Shown: positions 55,007-64,000 of the stretch, one piece after another | Layout of the letters: each line of letters begins with the position of its first letter | How positions within the stretch are numbered: the stretch's first letter is position 1 | Assembly (NCBI GenBank): GCA_012656075.1 | Contig: JAAKBF010000168.1 | Coordinates: 558,001 to 622,000, forward strand | Source of the DNA: Phytophthora hibernalis | Lineage: Eukaryota > Oomycota > Peronosporomycetes > Peronosporales > Peronosporaceae | Length of the DNA: 64,000 nt | Direction: 5' to 3' | Made by a program: the position numbers and the translations under genes | Notes under the pieces: generated by a model | Told to the model about the DNA's origin: nothing | Seen by the model: only the letters and a program-made list of their open reading frames with translations | The model's database searches: none

Positions 55007-55828
55007 ATGGATTCTGCCAACCAAAGCTGCCCAATCTGCGGCACATCCGAGTCGCTCAAGCGCTGCTCGTCCTGTAAGCTCGTGGGCTACTGCTCCCGTG
55101 AGCATCAACGCCAACACTGGAAGGGGCACCGTGTTCAATGCAAGAAGCAGTCGCAGCCAGAGAGCCCCTCCTCAAACCCCAATAAACTGGTGGTGGTGGT
55201 GGAGATCTAGAGCGGAGAAGGCAGTGGCCTGACCAATCGGATGATCAACCACGTCTTCGGGTCTCGTGTGCAAGCCACGAGGTTCATCCGCCAACGTCTG
55301 GGCTACAGTCAGATGTAGGAGATGAAGGAGCTCACGGAGATGCCATTCCTTCGAGAACTCATGGGCTTTTCCAGTGGAGTCAAAATGCATTCCCACCCTT
55401 CACCAAGGAATTTGTTCAGGAATTCGGCTTTGGCTACGGATTGGACGAGCTGAACGACATGTTGAACTGTCGAGGAGTTGATGGCGAACTGAACGCGATG
55501 GCCATTTATCTGGGCAGCAAACTGGACAACGGACTGTCGATGTCGGTGAACGCGAGTGGTCGCGCCTACTTCATTGGCACGACGGCCAAGGGCGAACCTG
55601 TGACCAGCAACGTGCTCTGGGAGATGCCAACTTCGTGTACGAGGGCATGGACTATTATCCGGACGAGTACACGAAACAGGAGCGAGAGGCGAAATTTCAG
55701 AAGTGGAGTCGCAGATACGCGCTCGGAACGTAGGAGCCTATGACAGGCAACGGGGAGTGAACTTGTACCAGACGGACCCGTTCCAGTGTGCGAGACACTG
55801 GCCGGCCGTGGACCACCGCGCGCCGTGA
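55007..55828 (+). pseudogene. MYND zinc finger pseudogene, paralogue of 47399-48211
   Basis: Starts MDSANQSCPICGTSESLKRC with an intact MYND finger (YCSREHQRQHWKGH), then decays. A stop replaces Lys in VEI-SGEG (55208-55210), a second stop follows YSQM (55316-55318) and a third replaces Trp in YALGT-EP (55731-55733). There is a deletion after GFSS near 55370 and frame shifts near 55370 and 55625. Segments NAFPPFTKEF, NAMAIYLGSKLDNGLSM and AYFIGTTAKGEPVTSNVLW align to the intact copy. Because the stops are base substitutions, not missing bases, I take it as a true pseudogene. Confidence 0.85.
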
Positions 55829-56409
55829 GGGAAGTACTTGGACGAACAACCCACCAGGCTCTTTCGAGGAAAATATGCAAGGAATTTGGGGTTGACCGGA
55901 GTAGTTGTTCGTTTTTTCTTTCTCGTCGCTAGTTTTAACGTTTGAATGCACCTGCAAGTTGTTAATTTGAAGTACTTGATTCTCTAGGTAACACGCAAAG
56001 TTTTTCTTGTCCTTCACGTACGCGAAGTGTTTTCGATTTACACTGGTACTCGGCATGAATGTACATGATACTGTTTGCCATGTACGGGTTGCTGCTTCAA
56101 AGGTATTGTCCAAGACGAAACATCAAGCATCTTGAATATTCAAACTTAGTTTGTTGGCTTTTCCATTTGCAAAAGATATCTACGGCTACTTGTTACTTGC
56201 AAGACCCAAGAGACTAGGACCTTTCAGAGTGTGTTGCCTCTCGCTCCTTTCACTTTTTCGCATTCCGTTGAGTCCTGTCTCGGTTTGTGGCTAAGCAGTG
56301 ATCGTTCGACGTTCAGTTCGCACCAATCCACACCACAGCAACCCACCGCGGTCTCACTTATAAATTTCTCTTCATCAACACAAGACTAAGTAAGACCAGA
56401 CTCTTCCAG
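55829..56409. other. Gap upstream of zinc-finger gene
   Basis: About 580 bp, no gene seen. It contains the promoter candidate at 56249-56266. Confidence 0.35.
56249..56266 (+). promoter_or_regulatory. Inr-like core promoter of the zinc-finger gene
   Basis: TTCACTTT followed by CGCATTCC fits the oomycete Inr plus downstream CATT pattern, about 150 bp before the ATG at 56410. Pattern match only. Confidence 0.4.
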
Positions 56410-57314
56410 ATGCGCATCTATCACCAGAAACAGTTTGAAGGCGACTTCTTTCTGGCACCTCGCACTCCTGACATGCAAAGTGGCACTTTCCTGAGAGACA
56501 GCGAGCTTTCAGCCTTACTCAACTTGGTGATACCCAGCTACGATGCATCGTTGTCTTCGATGGAGATGGTACAGACCCACAGCTACGACTCTCTCGAATA
56601 CCCATCGCCAACCCCGTGTACCATCCGCTGGATCCACCGCTACCAATGTTCCCCTATCAAGACGTTCACGGCTTCGACTTTTGCTCGCAGTTATTTACTG
56701 CCCCGAGTGAGGATGCCAACAAGATTTCACCGGTGACATGCAATGGCGAGTCTTTTCTCGGTGGAATCGAGCCCCTGACATCGTTCCTTCGGTCCGACCC
56801 AGCGCTTTCCGTCGAAGTGCCTCAGTTGAAACCTCGTTGTGAGCTGGTGACTCCTTTGGAAGTGCTTCACGACATGCCCCTGCCAGTTGTGATTGAAACG
56901 AAAAGAGCGAAAGCCAAACAAAGACTGCAGTGCCACCACAAGCCCCGCGCTAAATGCATGGTTGACGGATGCACCACGCAACAACAGAGCCACGGAAGAT
57001 GCATCCGACACGGTGGCGGAAGCCGCTGCCTTATCTTCGGCTGCAGCAGTGGAGCCCAAACAATGGGCCTCTGCAAACGCCATGGCGGTGGTTCACGCTG
57101 CAAGGTTCTCGGCTGCGGCAAAAGTAGTCAAAGCGGAGGTCTATGTCGCTCGCACGGTGGTGGAGTGCTGTGCATTGCCCCTGGCTGCAAGAAAGGCGCT
57201 CAACGCCAAGGTAAATGTGCCAAACACGCGCCGAAGAAGTGCGTTGTCGATGGCTGCTCGAGCCTCAACCGTTCTGGAGGTTTCTGCAGCCGCCACAGGC
57301 TTTTCAAGAACTAG
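56410..57314 (+). CDS. Five-repeat WRKY19-like zinc finger protein
   Basis: N-terminal half (MRIYHQKQFEGDFFLAPRT) of low conservation; the C-terminal half has five tandem fingers of exact spacing C-x4-C-x9-C-x2-H, separated by GGG-type linkers: CMVDGC..CIRHGGG, CLIFGC..CKRHGGG, CKVLGC..CRSHGGG, CIAPGC..CAKHAPK, CVVDGC..CSRHRLF. Such repeats are common in oomycetes and occur beside WRKY19-type proteins of plants; they probably bind Zn and nucleic acid or protein. No WRKY domain is present, so plant function should not be transferred. One C is missing near 56612, joining SPTP to VYHPLDPP. Confidence 0.8.
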
Positions 57315-57597
57315 CAGAGCAAACCAAACCAAAGTAGAACCAAGTAGTTCGGATATGTATGTCCATTAGCAGCAGCGACACCTCGATCAAGTCGCGAAGG
57401 TGATAGGTCACTCCGAGATAGATGCATGCACGACGCAAGCAAACAATAACGAGACCACACCAATCCACAGTCTGTAAACCATTTTCATTGCCATCCATAA
57501 TGAGAGTTGATAAGTCCAAGTGCTTCGACAGAAGCACTCTTGTGTCCGAGGTCACCAACTAGAGACTCATGTCCGACAATGCTGTACAAACAGCCAC

Positions 57598-59943
57598 TCA
57601 TGGCTGCAGTAGACGGCGGTCTTCTTCTTCCTTTGCCAGCTTCTCCTCCTCTAGTGTCTGCTTAGCCAGCTGATAGCGCGGATCCAGTTGGGTCTGTCCG
57701 TATGCAGCTCCCAGGAACTGTGGGTCCGCCTCAGCCTTCTTGGCATATTTCAGGATGGCCTCCCGTGGGTCTTCCTCTCGGAAGGACGACTTGATATGGT
57801 TGCTCATGAAGTACTGCGTGAAGGTAGTGCTGCCACTGATCTTGCCGCCCATACCTGGACCCGTAATGGGCTTGTCTGGTGCGTGGGACTTCTTTGGGTC
57901 TGCGCGAACCTTCTCGTACTTGCGCTTACGAGAGCCCGAATCCTCATCGCGGTACATGGGTAGCGCGTGGGGTTATAAACCTTTCCAGCACCTTCGATAC
58001 GAACTCCTGAATCGTTGTTCTGCACCTTCAACTTTTTCGTTGCACTCAAAAGAACACCCTTCTTGCTCTGTCGCGGATCGTAAAACACACGACAAGTGCC
58101 CGTTGAGCTTCCCACAAAAATCTGGTTAATTTCATGATGCCACTCCACACACACCGCGCTCTCGTCTTCTTTCATATCGATGCGAGCAACTGGATCCACA
58201 AGACCAGGAGTGTGTACATCCAGGAACAAAACCTGCCCCTTCAGACCCTTGCCTTTGCGAACGCACGTTCCAGCAGCAATTGCGGTGCCGTTGTGGTTAA
58301 ATGCAAGATTGCACGTTCCGAATACACCTTCAATGCCACTGAACTCCTTCACACTCTGCTTCGTTTTGCGCAAATCCCAAATCTTGACAGTGTCGTCTGA
58401 GCAGGAACGTGAGGCCACGTACTTGCCGTCAGGTGAGAATCGGATAGCAGAAACTCCTACATCACCTCCACCGTCGGCATGGGCATCGCGGATAGTAATG
58501 GCGGCACCCTTGTAAGCCTTGCGCGGATCGATACACTGCACTTGGCCATCCATAGTTGCTCCTGCAATCAAGGAGCCGTCCGGATTAAAACGACATGTTG
58601 TCACTCCACAGCGACGGCCACGACGGCTTTTAAACTTGAAGACTGAAGTGTTGATCAACTTGTCGAAGGCCCGCTTGCCTCCAAGACTCCAAAGTCGCAC
58701 CGTGCCATCCAACGAGCTCGTAATCATTCGATCGCGTACGGTCGGGTGCCATTGACCACCAGTTGCCGCGTGTGTATGCCCATTCGTGTGAGCCATATCG
58801 ACAACGTACATGTCTCCTTTCGCGAATTGCAGCTCTTCTACGCCTTCGCGTGTGAGAACCTTTGGCTGAGAAGACCCCGAAACCGAGAGCAAGCGATCAC
58901 CTGACGGACTGTAACTCACCGCCACGACCGGGTGGCCCTCGTCCACCTCAATATCACGGAATGGACGCACGTGTCGTGCCATACCAGCGAAATCCCACAG
59001 CTTCACGTGGTAGTCCATGGACCCAGTGGCAACGCGAGCACCAGGAGCGTCGACTGCGATGCAAGCCAACACCTTACTGTGGCCTTCCAGTGCAACTTCG
59101 TGAGACTTGGGCAAGCCATACCTGAGTACAACATTGTCTCCTTCATCCTCATCGTCCTCGCTTTCGGATTCAGCCACGGCCGCTGAACCAGCTTTGTCGT
59201 TACTGTCGTCTTGAGTCTGTTCCGCATCAGCACTCTTGGAGACCTGTACAGGTGCCTGCATCATTTGAGCAGTCATCGCTGCAATCTCTGCTTGCCGCTA
59301 AACAAACAAAAAGCTCCGTTAGTGCATTCAATGACAGAAAAGCCAAAGTCTCCCCCACCTTTCTCCGTTCTGCATCTCCATCCGACCGCGTCTCTTTCTT
59401 CTCCTTCTGGTTTTTGTCCCCAAAGCTCTGCATCTCCCGCATCATCCGCTGCAGCTCCGGGTCCGTACTAGCTCCTCCCTTCACAGTTTCTTTATCTTCC
59501 ACATTACTGAACACGTACGTTCTAGTGCTCGCCCCAAACTTGAGGCGATCTCCATTTTCAGCTCTCGTGGATCGTTTGGTTCAATTTCCGTGTCGTTCAC
59601 GAAAGTCCCTTGGGCCGAGTCCAAGTCCACGAGGCAAATCCGTTCCCGCTGGTCGTGCACAATAGCCGCGTGTTGTCTGGAGATGGACGGGTGTTGTAGC
59701 CACACGTCGCTCAGCTCTTCGCTGCGTCCCAAGACGTAGCAGGAGCGCGGACCCACGGAGATCTCCTCGATGCAGTCGCCTCCCTTCTCCACGCGCAGCT
59801 TGGCCTGGAGATTGCGACACGCTGGAGCCGCCGCCCTGGACACAGAGACACAATAGAAGTAATGAGTGTTACATTGACTGTGGGGAGGAGGAGGAGCTGT
59901 ACACGGCGAGCGAGACGCACCACTCGGGCGCTTGGAATGGCAT
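57598..59943 (-). CDS. FHA domain (NIPP1-type) fused to WDR70
   Basis: Exon 1 (ATG 59943, MPFQAPEW) joins AAAPACRNLQAKLRVEKGGD; the FHA domain follows: CYVLGRSEELSDVWLQHPSI, SRQHAAIVH, DLDSAQGTFVND, NGDRLKFGASTRTYVF, all typical of NIPP1-like FHA. A charged linker (DPELQRMMREMQSFGDKNQK) and an intron (near 59297-59360) lead to WD repeats: LEGHSKVLACIAVD, GSMDYHVKLWDFAGM, MITSSLDGTVRLWS, MDGQVQCIDPRK, SCSDDTVKIWDLR, then the WDR70 tail NPTRYPMYRDED, ending EEDRRLLQP. Two one-base losses, near 59555 (A run) and 57962 (C run). WDR70 works in chromatin and DNA-damage response with CRL4; NIPP1 FHA binds phosphorylated splicing factors. Confidence 0.83.
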
Positions 59944-60600
59944 TTTCGTCCGAAAGCAAAAAAATGACAGTGACTTCTCGTAAGCGAATATTTCAGAATG
60001 TCGTTTTGATTATCACAAATTGTTAATGAAAGTTTCAGTTTGTCAAGCGTTTATAGAGGTATTTGAAATTGCGTTCACACAGGTCATTTTTCCCTACATA
60101 GTTGACGTTCTTAAAACCCCAGGATTCGGCGAAGGTTGGGGCGGGTAGTAACTACCGTAGCTACCCTTTTACGGGAGGATGGGTAAAAAGACATGCATTA
60201 TCCGAATTGGCTCTACCTCCCATCACTAGTTCGCAGACTACGAGAGCGTACCGTTTGTTATTCGCGTCCGATGCTTCACCGCGTGGTCGTATCTTAATCA
60301 TTTCTGATCTCAACCTCCAAACCAACTTCTCCAGCTCCTTAGAGCTCAACTATGATGGATCCCGTCTCGTCGTCTGCTTCGACCTCGTCTGTAACGGGGT
60401 AAACTGACGTGTACCCAAGTTACATAAAGAGGGACGGATGGTACAGTTTGGCTGTGAGCCAACCGATGGACGGTTCTTTAGTTATTAGCATTGCTGACTT
60501 AGAATGTATAAGGATCAAACTTAGCTCACCTATCAAATAAATGCTGCCTTTAACGGGATATCTAACTCGCAACCGAGTTCCCTTAGACCGGGAGCTGTAA
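59944..60600. other. Gap before hAT relic
   Basis: About 660 bp of moderately AT-rich DNA. No gene supported. Confidence 0.35.
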
Positions 60601-60639
60601 ACTTGTTGTTCACTGAAAGCTTTCGTTCTCTGGCACTTC

Positions 60640-61362
60640 CTCTGTGCAAGGTGCTATGTACCCCGTCACATTGTCGGCTTCTGGTTCTTCGATGCCAGTT
60701 GTTGGCCCTCAGCATCATGTACGACGCGGCGGCCGCCCTCACGACCCCACCTGGAATGCTGTGCTCGTTGAGGACGGGGCAGTATCCTCGTTGAAGTGTG
60801 AGAAGATCATCCACACTACTGGGAAGACCCATGTCGACCAATTGCGACACCAGCTCACCAAGAAGGATGTAACGCATCTCAAAGAGCAGCTCATCACTAC
60901 GGTCTTTCGTTCTCCCCTACCACCGGCGAAGATACGAGATTTTCAGCTGTACTTCTTCATGTGGTTTTACTCGACGGGGATGTTATTCCACAAGGCCCCA
61001 CACCGCACGTTTCCTGCTGCAATGCGACTGCTAACTCGATCAAATGCTATCCCAACCCGACAGCAGCCGATCTACTCCTGCTCAACATCTGCTACGAAAA
61101 GTTTCGTTCATAGATGAGGCTGAAATCTGAAAAAGAAGCATTGAACGTTTCTACGGATGCATGGATGGACACCAATAGAAAGGCGGTGATTAGCTATATA
61201 CTGCTCTTCAAAGACATAATGAACTTCCTCGAGTTTGTGTACCCAGGCTTGGATTTGTTAAAACATCTCGACACAGTGCAGAATAAGTCGGACAACTACA
61301 GCAAGCGAATGATTGATGCTAGTGACGACTACAACTGTCTGTTCACGGGGTTGGAAATTTGA
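60640..61362 (+). pseudogene. Decayed hAT-family transposase (DUF659-type)
   Basis: Two fragments in order. First, DPTWNAVLVEDGAVSS and CEKIIHTTGKTHVDQLRHQL (BED-like start), then FFMWFYSTGMLFHKAPHRTF and AMRLLTRSNAIPTRQQPIYS. Second, after a frame change near 61110, LNVSTDAWMDTNRKAVISYI and FLEFVYPGLDLLKHLD. This order (BED-like finger, small aromatic block, TDxWTxxxxxxxxxY, FLExVYxG) is that of hAT transposases with DUF659. The catalytic core is lost and stops abound. Ends of the element not found. Confidence 0.6.
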
Positions 61363-62342
61363 GCACGTGTGATCGGATGATCCCTGACGACGTGGTTAAG
61401 CAGTTTTTGGTGGACTAACTCGCAGAAGGTCGCGACCTGCTTAAGGGCTGCACCTAGAAGCAATTTGCGAGGTTACTTCCTCGACTTCGAGCGGCTCGTT
61501 GCAACTTGATGATCAGCTTGCTGCAGAAGAACCTTGCGCAGGTGATCGACGTGGATCAGCGTACTTATCGACTGAGTCTTACGACGACGGGTTTATCTTA
61601 GTGGGTGGCAACAATGGGCACTACTATGGACACTGCGTGGGTTTGCGTGTGGCAGAAGGCGGTAAACAACCCTCAATCTTCGACGAAGATGAACATGGTG
61701 TTCTCCAAGACCTGACGGTCGAGTTGCAGGAATGAATCGCGTATTATGCTTTTGTAGGCCCGTTCCGAGTGTTCGAGCCGCGTGGATGTCTGATATTACG
61801 GTGGGTTTTAAACATTTGGACAACTGGTGGATGTGCACCAACACCTAGACGACATGTTCGAAGACCTAGCGGGGAGGATAACAACGATGACTGCGACTAC
61901 GACTTCTACTGAGTGTAGAAAATTAGTGTTACTAGGGTATTCTTTTAGTACATCTGGCATTGTTGGTCGTTTGAATTACGTTTAGGCTAATCACTATAGC
62001 AAGAAGTCTACAACGCTACCAACTAATGGGCACCGATAGAACGACACAAGTAGCCTCCCTCTTTCATGATATCGGTGTACACTATGCGTTTTGCTTTTCC
62101 ACTACTTGCTATCATTTCTTGTGCAGCGTTGAAGTTGCCTTGACCCTACTGGTCTTTCATGAAACGGTCGCTGAGCATGCCTTTAAATGAACTGTCAGCA
62201 ACATCATGTGTATTTCGGTGCCTGCATCATTCTAACAGTGCGACCTTGAAACGAATATGTGATGCTACAGTTTTATTCAATTATAAGGATCATGTCAGTC
62301 ATTACTCAAAATAATATTATTATGTTTTCCAATTATAAAGTA
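61363..62342. other. Decayed DNA between transposon relics
   Basis: No intact gene. 61499-61735 has an open frame (SYDDGFILVGGNNGHYYGHC) without a recognised family. The remainder is low-complexity, AT-rich. Confidence 0.35.
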
Positions 62343-64000
62343 GTACCTCCGGTCCGAATCATAAAATGCATACATGCAATGATTTTTTTATAACATTACT
62401 CACAGAGCGCTTGATAAATCATGCCAGGCCTCTTTGGGTCGATAACTGTCTTCTTGAAGTGCTCTATTTTTTACATTTACAGTTGTTGACTCCATGCAGG
62501 ACTACATGCACTTTTACAAACACATCTTTCAATTCGGCCGACTAAACGTTTCGCAGCGCTCTCAATATTTATCCGTTCAAGTTACGGATCCTACCTACAA
62601 AATCCTTATGGCCACCGCTGTTGGGGTAGCATACGTTAACATTCGTTTAAGGTCACACAGTGGATCCACACAGCGAAGTAAAAGGTAAAAACTCTTGCAA
62701 TTGGTCACTGATTGGAGTAATCGACAACTAACGACCACAATTTGTCCAATAAAATTGTGGACATAATTAGACTAAGCTTTAGGAAAAAGGTCATTGAATA
62801 AGACAAATCCAATTTATCTAATTCAATGTATGCATCTAGGCAAGGTTATTAATACAGACAACAACGAAAAATACGCTCTACTTAAAAATACACCATGCGA
62901 CAATTCCTGACTTCTGGTCTTATACAAAAAGGATTTTAATTTTAGCTAATACTATCTCTGGTACGAATTGATGGATAGAAGGCTATATGATAGTTCATAG
63001 GTTTAGATTGGTGATCTTGCGACGCAAAACTGATACTATCGATTTGAATGGGTATTAACTACTTCACATTCTCAAAGAAGATAAGACTTGGACGAGTAGC
63101 TTCAACCAGCACAGCCTTGGCATTACTGTACAACTTCCTGTCGCACGTCAGCGTCCGAGGTAGCACACATTTCCTTCCTTACCAAGATGGGGCAGCGTGT
63201 ATTGATTGAAGCCTTTTTCGCGAAGGATGCACATCATACAGGTCTGTAACGTCAGAAATATATTATTCAATGTGGTGGCACTCATGGTGTCGTACGCGTG
63301 TTAAACTGTCGCGATGAGCTTTTTGATACCGTGAATGGGTACACGATTTTGAATACTTTGAATAGCATTGAAGAGGCCCAAGTCAAGTATGTTGAGATCG
63401 GGTGAGTTGGCAGGTTGGCACAGCATCCTGATGCACCACCCATCTGCATGCCCCGCAGCAACAATCTCCGGGTCGTTGATCGAAACGTGGGGCTTGGCGT
63501 TGTCTTGTTGAATTATTATCGGGCGGCGTCGTTCTCCACGTGGCCATTGCGATTTAATCGCAGGAATAGCCAGTCTAAGAAGATAGTCCCTGTAGACAAC
63601 ACGATTAACCACCTCAATATTCCGTGTGCATACTGTACCTTTGACCCACTCTTGCGCTGCGCCACATACTCCTCAGTTAGTGGCCAAAAACCGAGTTTTC
63701 CGTCCCACATACAATTGCGATGGGGGTCAAATCTGAAAAAATGTTAGAGGTAATAAAATACATAAATATAAAATATCACAGGGCATACCTGGGCCTCGCA
63801 CAGCGGGCAAGAACATGGTCTTCGGGATGTACCGCTTGCTCTTCCGGCTTCGATGAGGAGGCTCCGCGTCAGGGAACATCAAGTAGCTGCGCTTGTCATG
63901 GTCCTCATAGAACCACTTCTCATCCACGTGAACTTGTCCATGGTTTCAAAATCGAAGGTCGACTCATCAATAAAGTTGACCACATGCTCAATTCGCTGCA
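62343..64000 (-). mobile_element. Mariner element of the plant/Stowaway-like DD39D type (right end off the window)
   Basis: A candidate left terminal repeat at about 62343-62372, TAGTACCTCCGGTCCGAATC..., resembles the TACTCCCTCCGTCCC ends of plant mariner/Stowaway elements and is preceded by TA-rich DNA. About 950 bp of AT-rich noncoding DNA then leads to the transposase gene (63301 to beyond 63960, minus strand). The other terminal repeat would lie beyond 64000. Confidence 0.6.
63301..64000 (-). CDS. Mariner-type transposase, DD39D, partial
   Basis: Reads RIEHVVNFIDESTFDFETMD, VHVDEKWFYEDHDKRSYLMF (first catalytic Asp), PHRSRKSKRYIPKTMFLPAV, RFDPHRNCMWDGKLGFWP, VNRVVYRDYLLRLAIPAIKS, WPRGERRRPIIIQQDNAKPH (second Asp), QPANSPDLNILDLGLFNAIQ (third Asp; 39 residues after the second). 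Stop at 63301. A 56-bp GTATGC..TTTTTCAG intron (about 63731-63787) interrupts it. Frame breaks near 63950, at the intron edge and near 63620 may be errors like those elsewhere, so it cannot be said whether this copy is active. N-terminal DNA-binding part lies beyond the window. Confidence 0.75.

Noticed and set aside
1..64000. CRISPR arrays, bacterial operons or ribosome-binding sites
   Set aside because: No regularly spaced repeats; genes have spliceosomal introns and eukaryotic families throughout.

Overview
The window looks like nuclear DNA of an oomycete, most likely Peronosporales (Phytophthora or a close relative). Evidence seen: closely packed genes on both strands with gaps often under 300 bp; short introns of about 55-100 bp with GT..AG ends; promoters with an Inr-plus-FPR-like pattern; a tandem pair of FBT-family transporters; a 12-TM two-pore-domain K+ channel; and flagellar genes fitting a zoospore-forming organism. 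The species cannot be fixed from sequence alone.

Layout: 0-6 kb, two tandem folate-biopterin-type transporters separated by a non-autonomous transposon with long inverted repeats and a 9-bp target duplication. 6.4-7.3 kb, a second TIR element carrying a piece of an elongation factor 1B-gamma gene. 8-19 kb, an AIR9-like coiled-coil protein, a small mitochondrial protein, an outer-dynein-arm docking protein, a Pellino-type E3 ligase and the K+ channel. 19.5-32.9 kb, RNA polymerase I subunit 2, a kinesin, a STIMATE-like membrane protein, a double cathepsin Z, an aldo-keto reductase and a PH-domain/PGAM5-like phosphatase. 33.8-47.2 kb, a SETD3-type methyltransferase, a TBL2-like WD protein, a short-chain dehydrogenase, a PKA-like kinase, a GT8 membrane glycosyltransferase, MOZART1, DPH2 and ALG3. 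47.4-57.3 kb, an intact MYND protein, a Cys-rich membrane protein, a kinase, two unknown genes, an STPGR flagellar protein, a MYND pseudogene and a five-repeat zinc-finger protein. 57.6-59.9 kb, an FHA-WDR70 fusion. 60-64 kb, transposon-derived sequence: a hAT relic and a DD39D mariner that runs off the right edge.

The genes form no single pathway; most are housekeeping. Small themes are flagella and microtubules (ODA docking protein, STPGR protein, kinesin, MOZART1, AIR9-like protein), the secretory route and glycosylation (ALG3, GT8, cathepsin Z) and membrane transport.

A dominant technical feature is that at least 30 reading frames break at single lost bases, usually in short homopolymers, and this includes plainly essential genes. 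I read these as assembly errors and give each gene its full span. The MYND copy at 55 kb and the hAT remnant differ: they carry substitution-type stops or extensive decay and are real pseudogenes.
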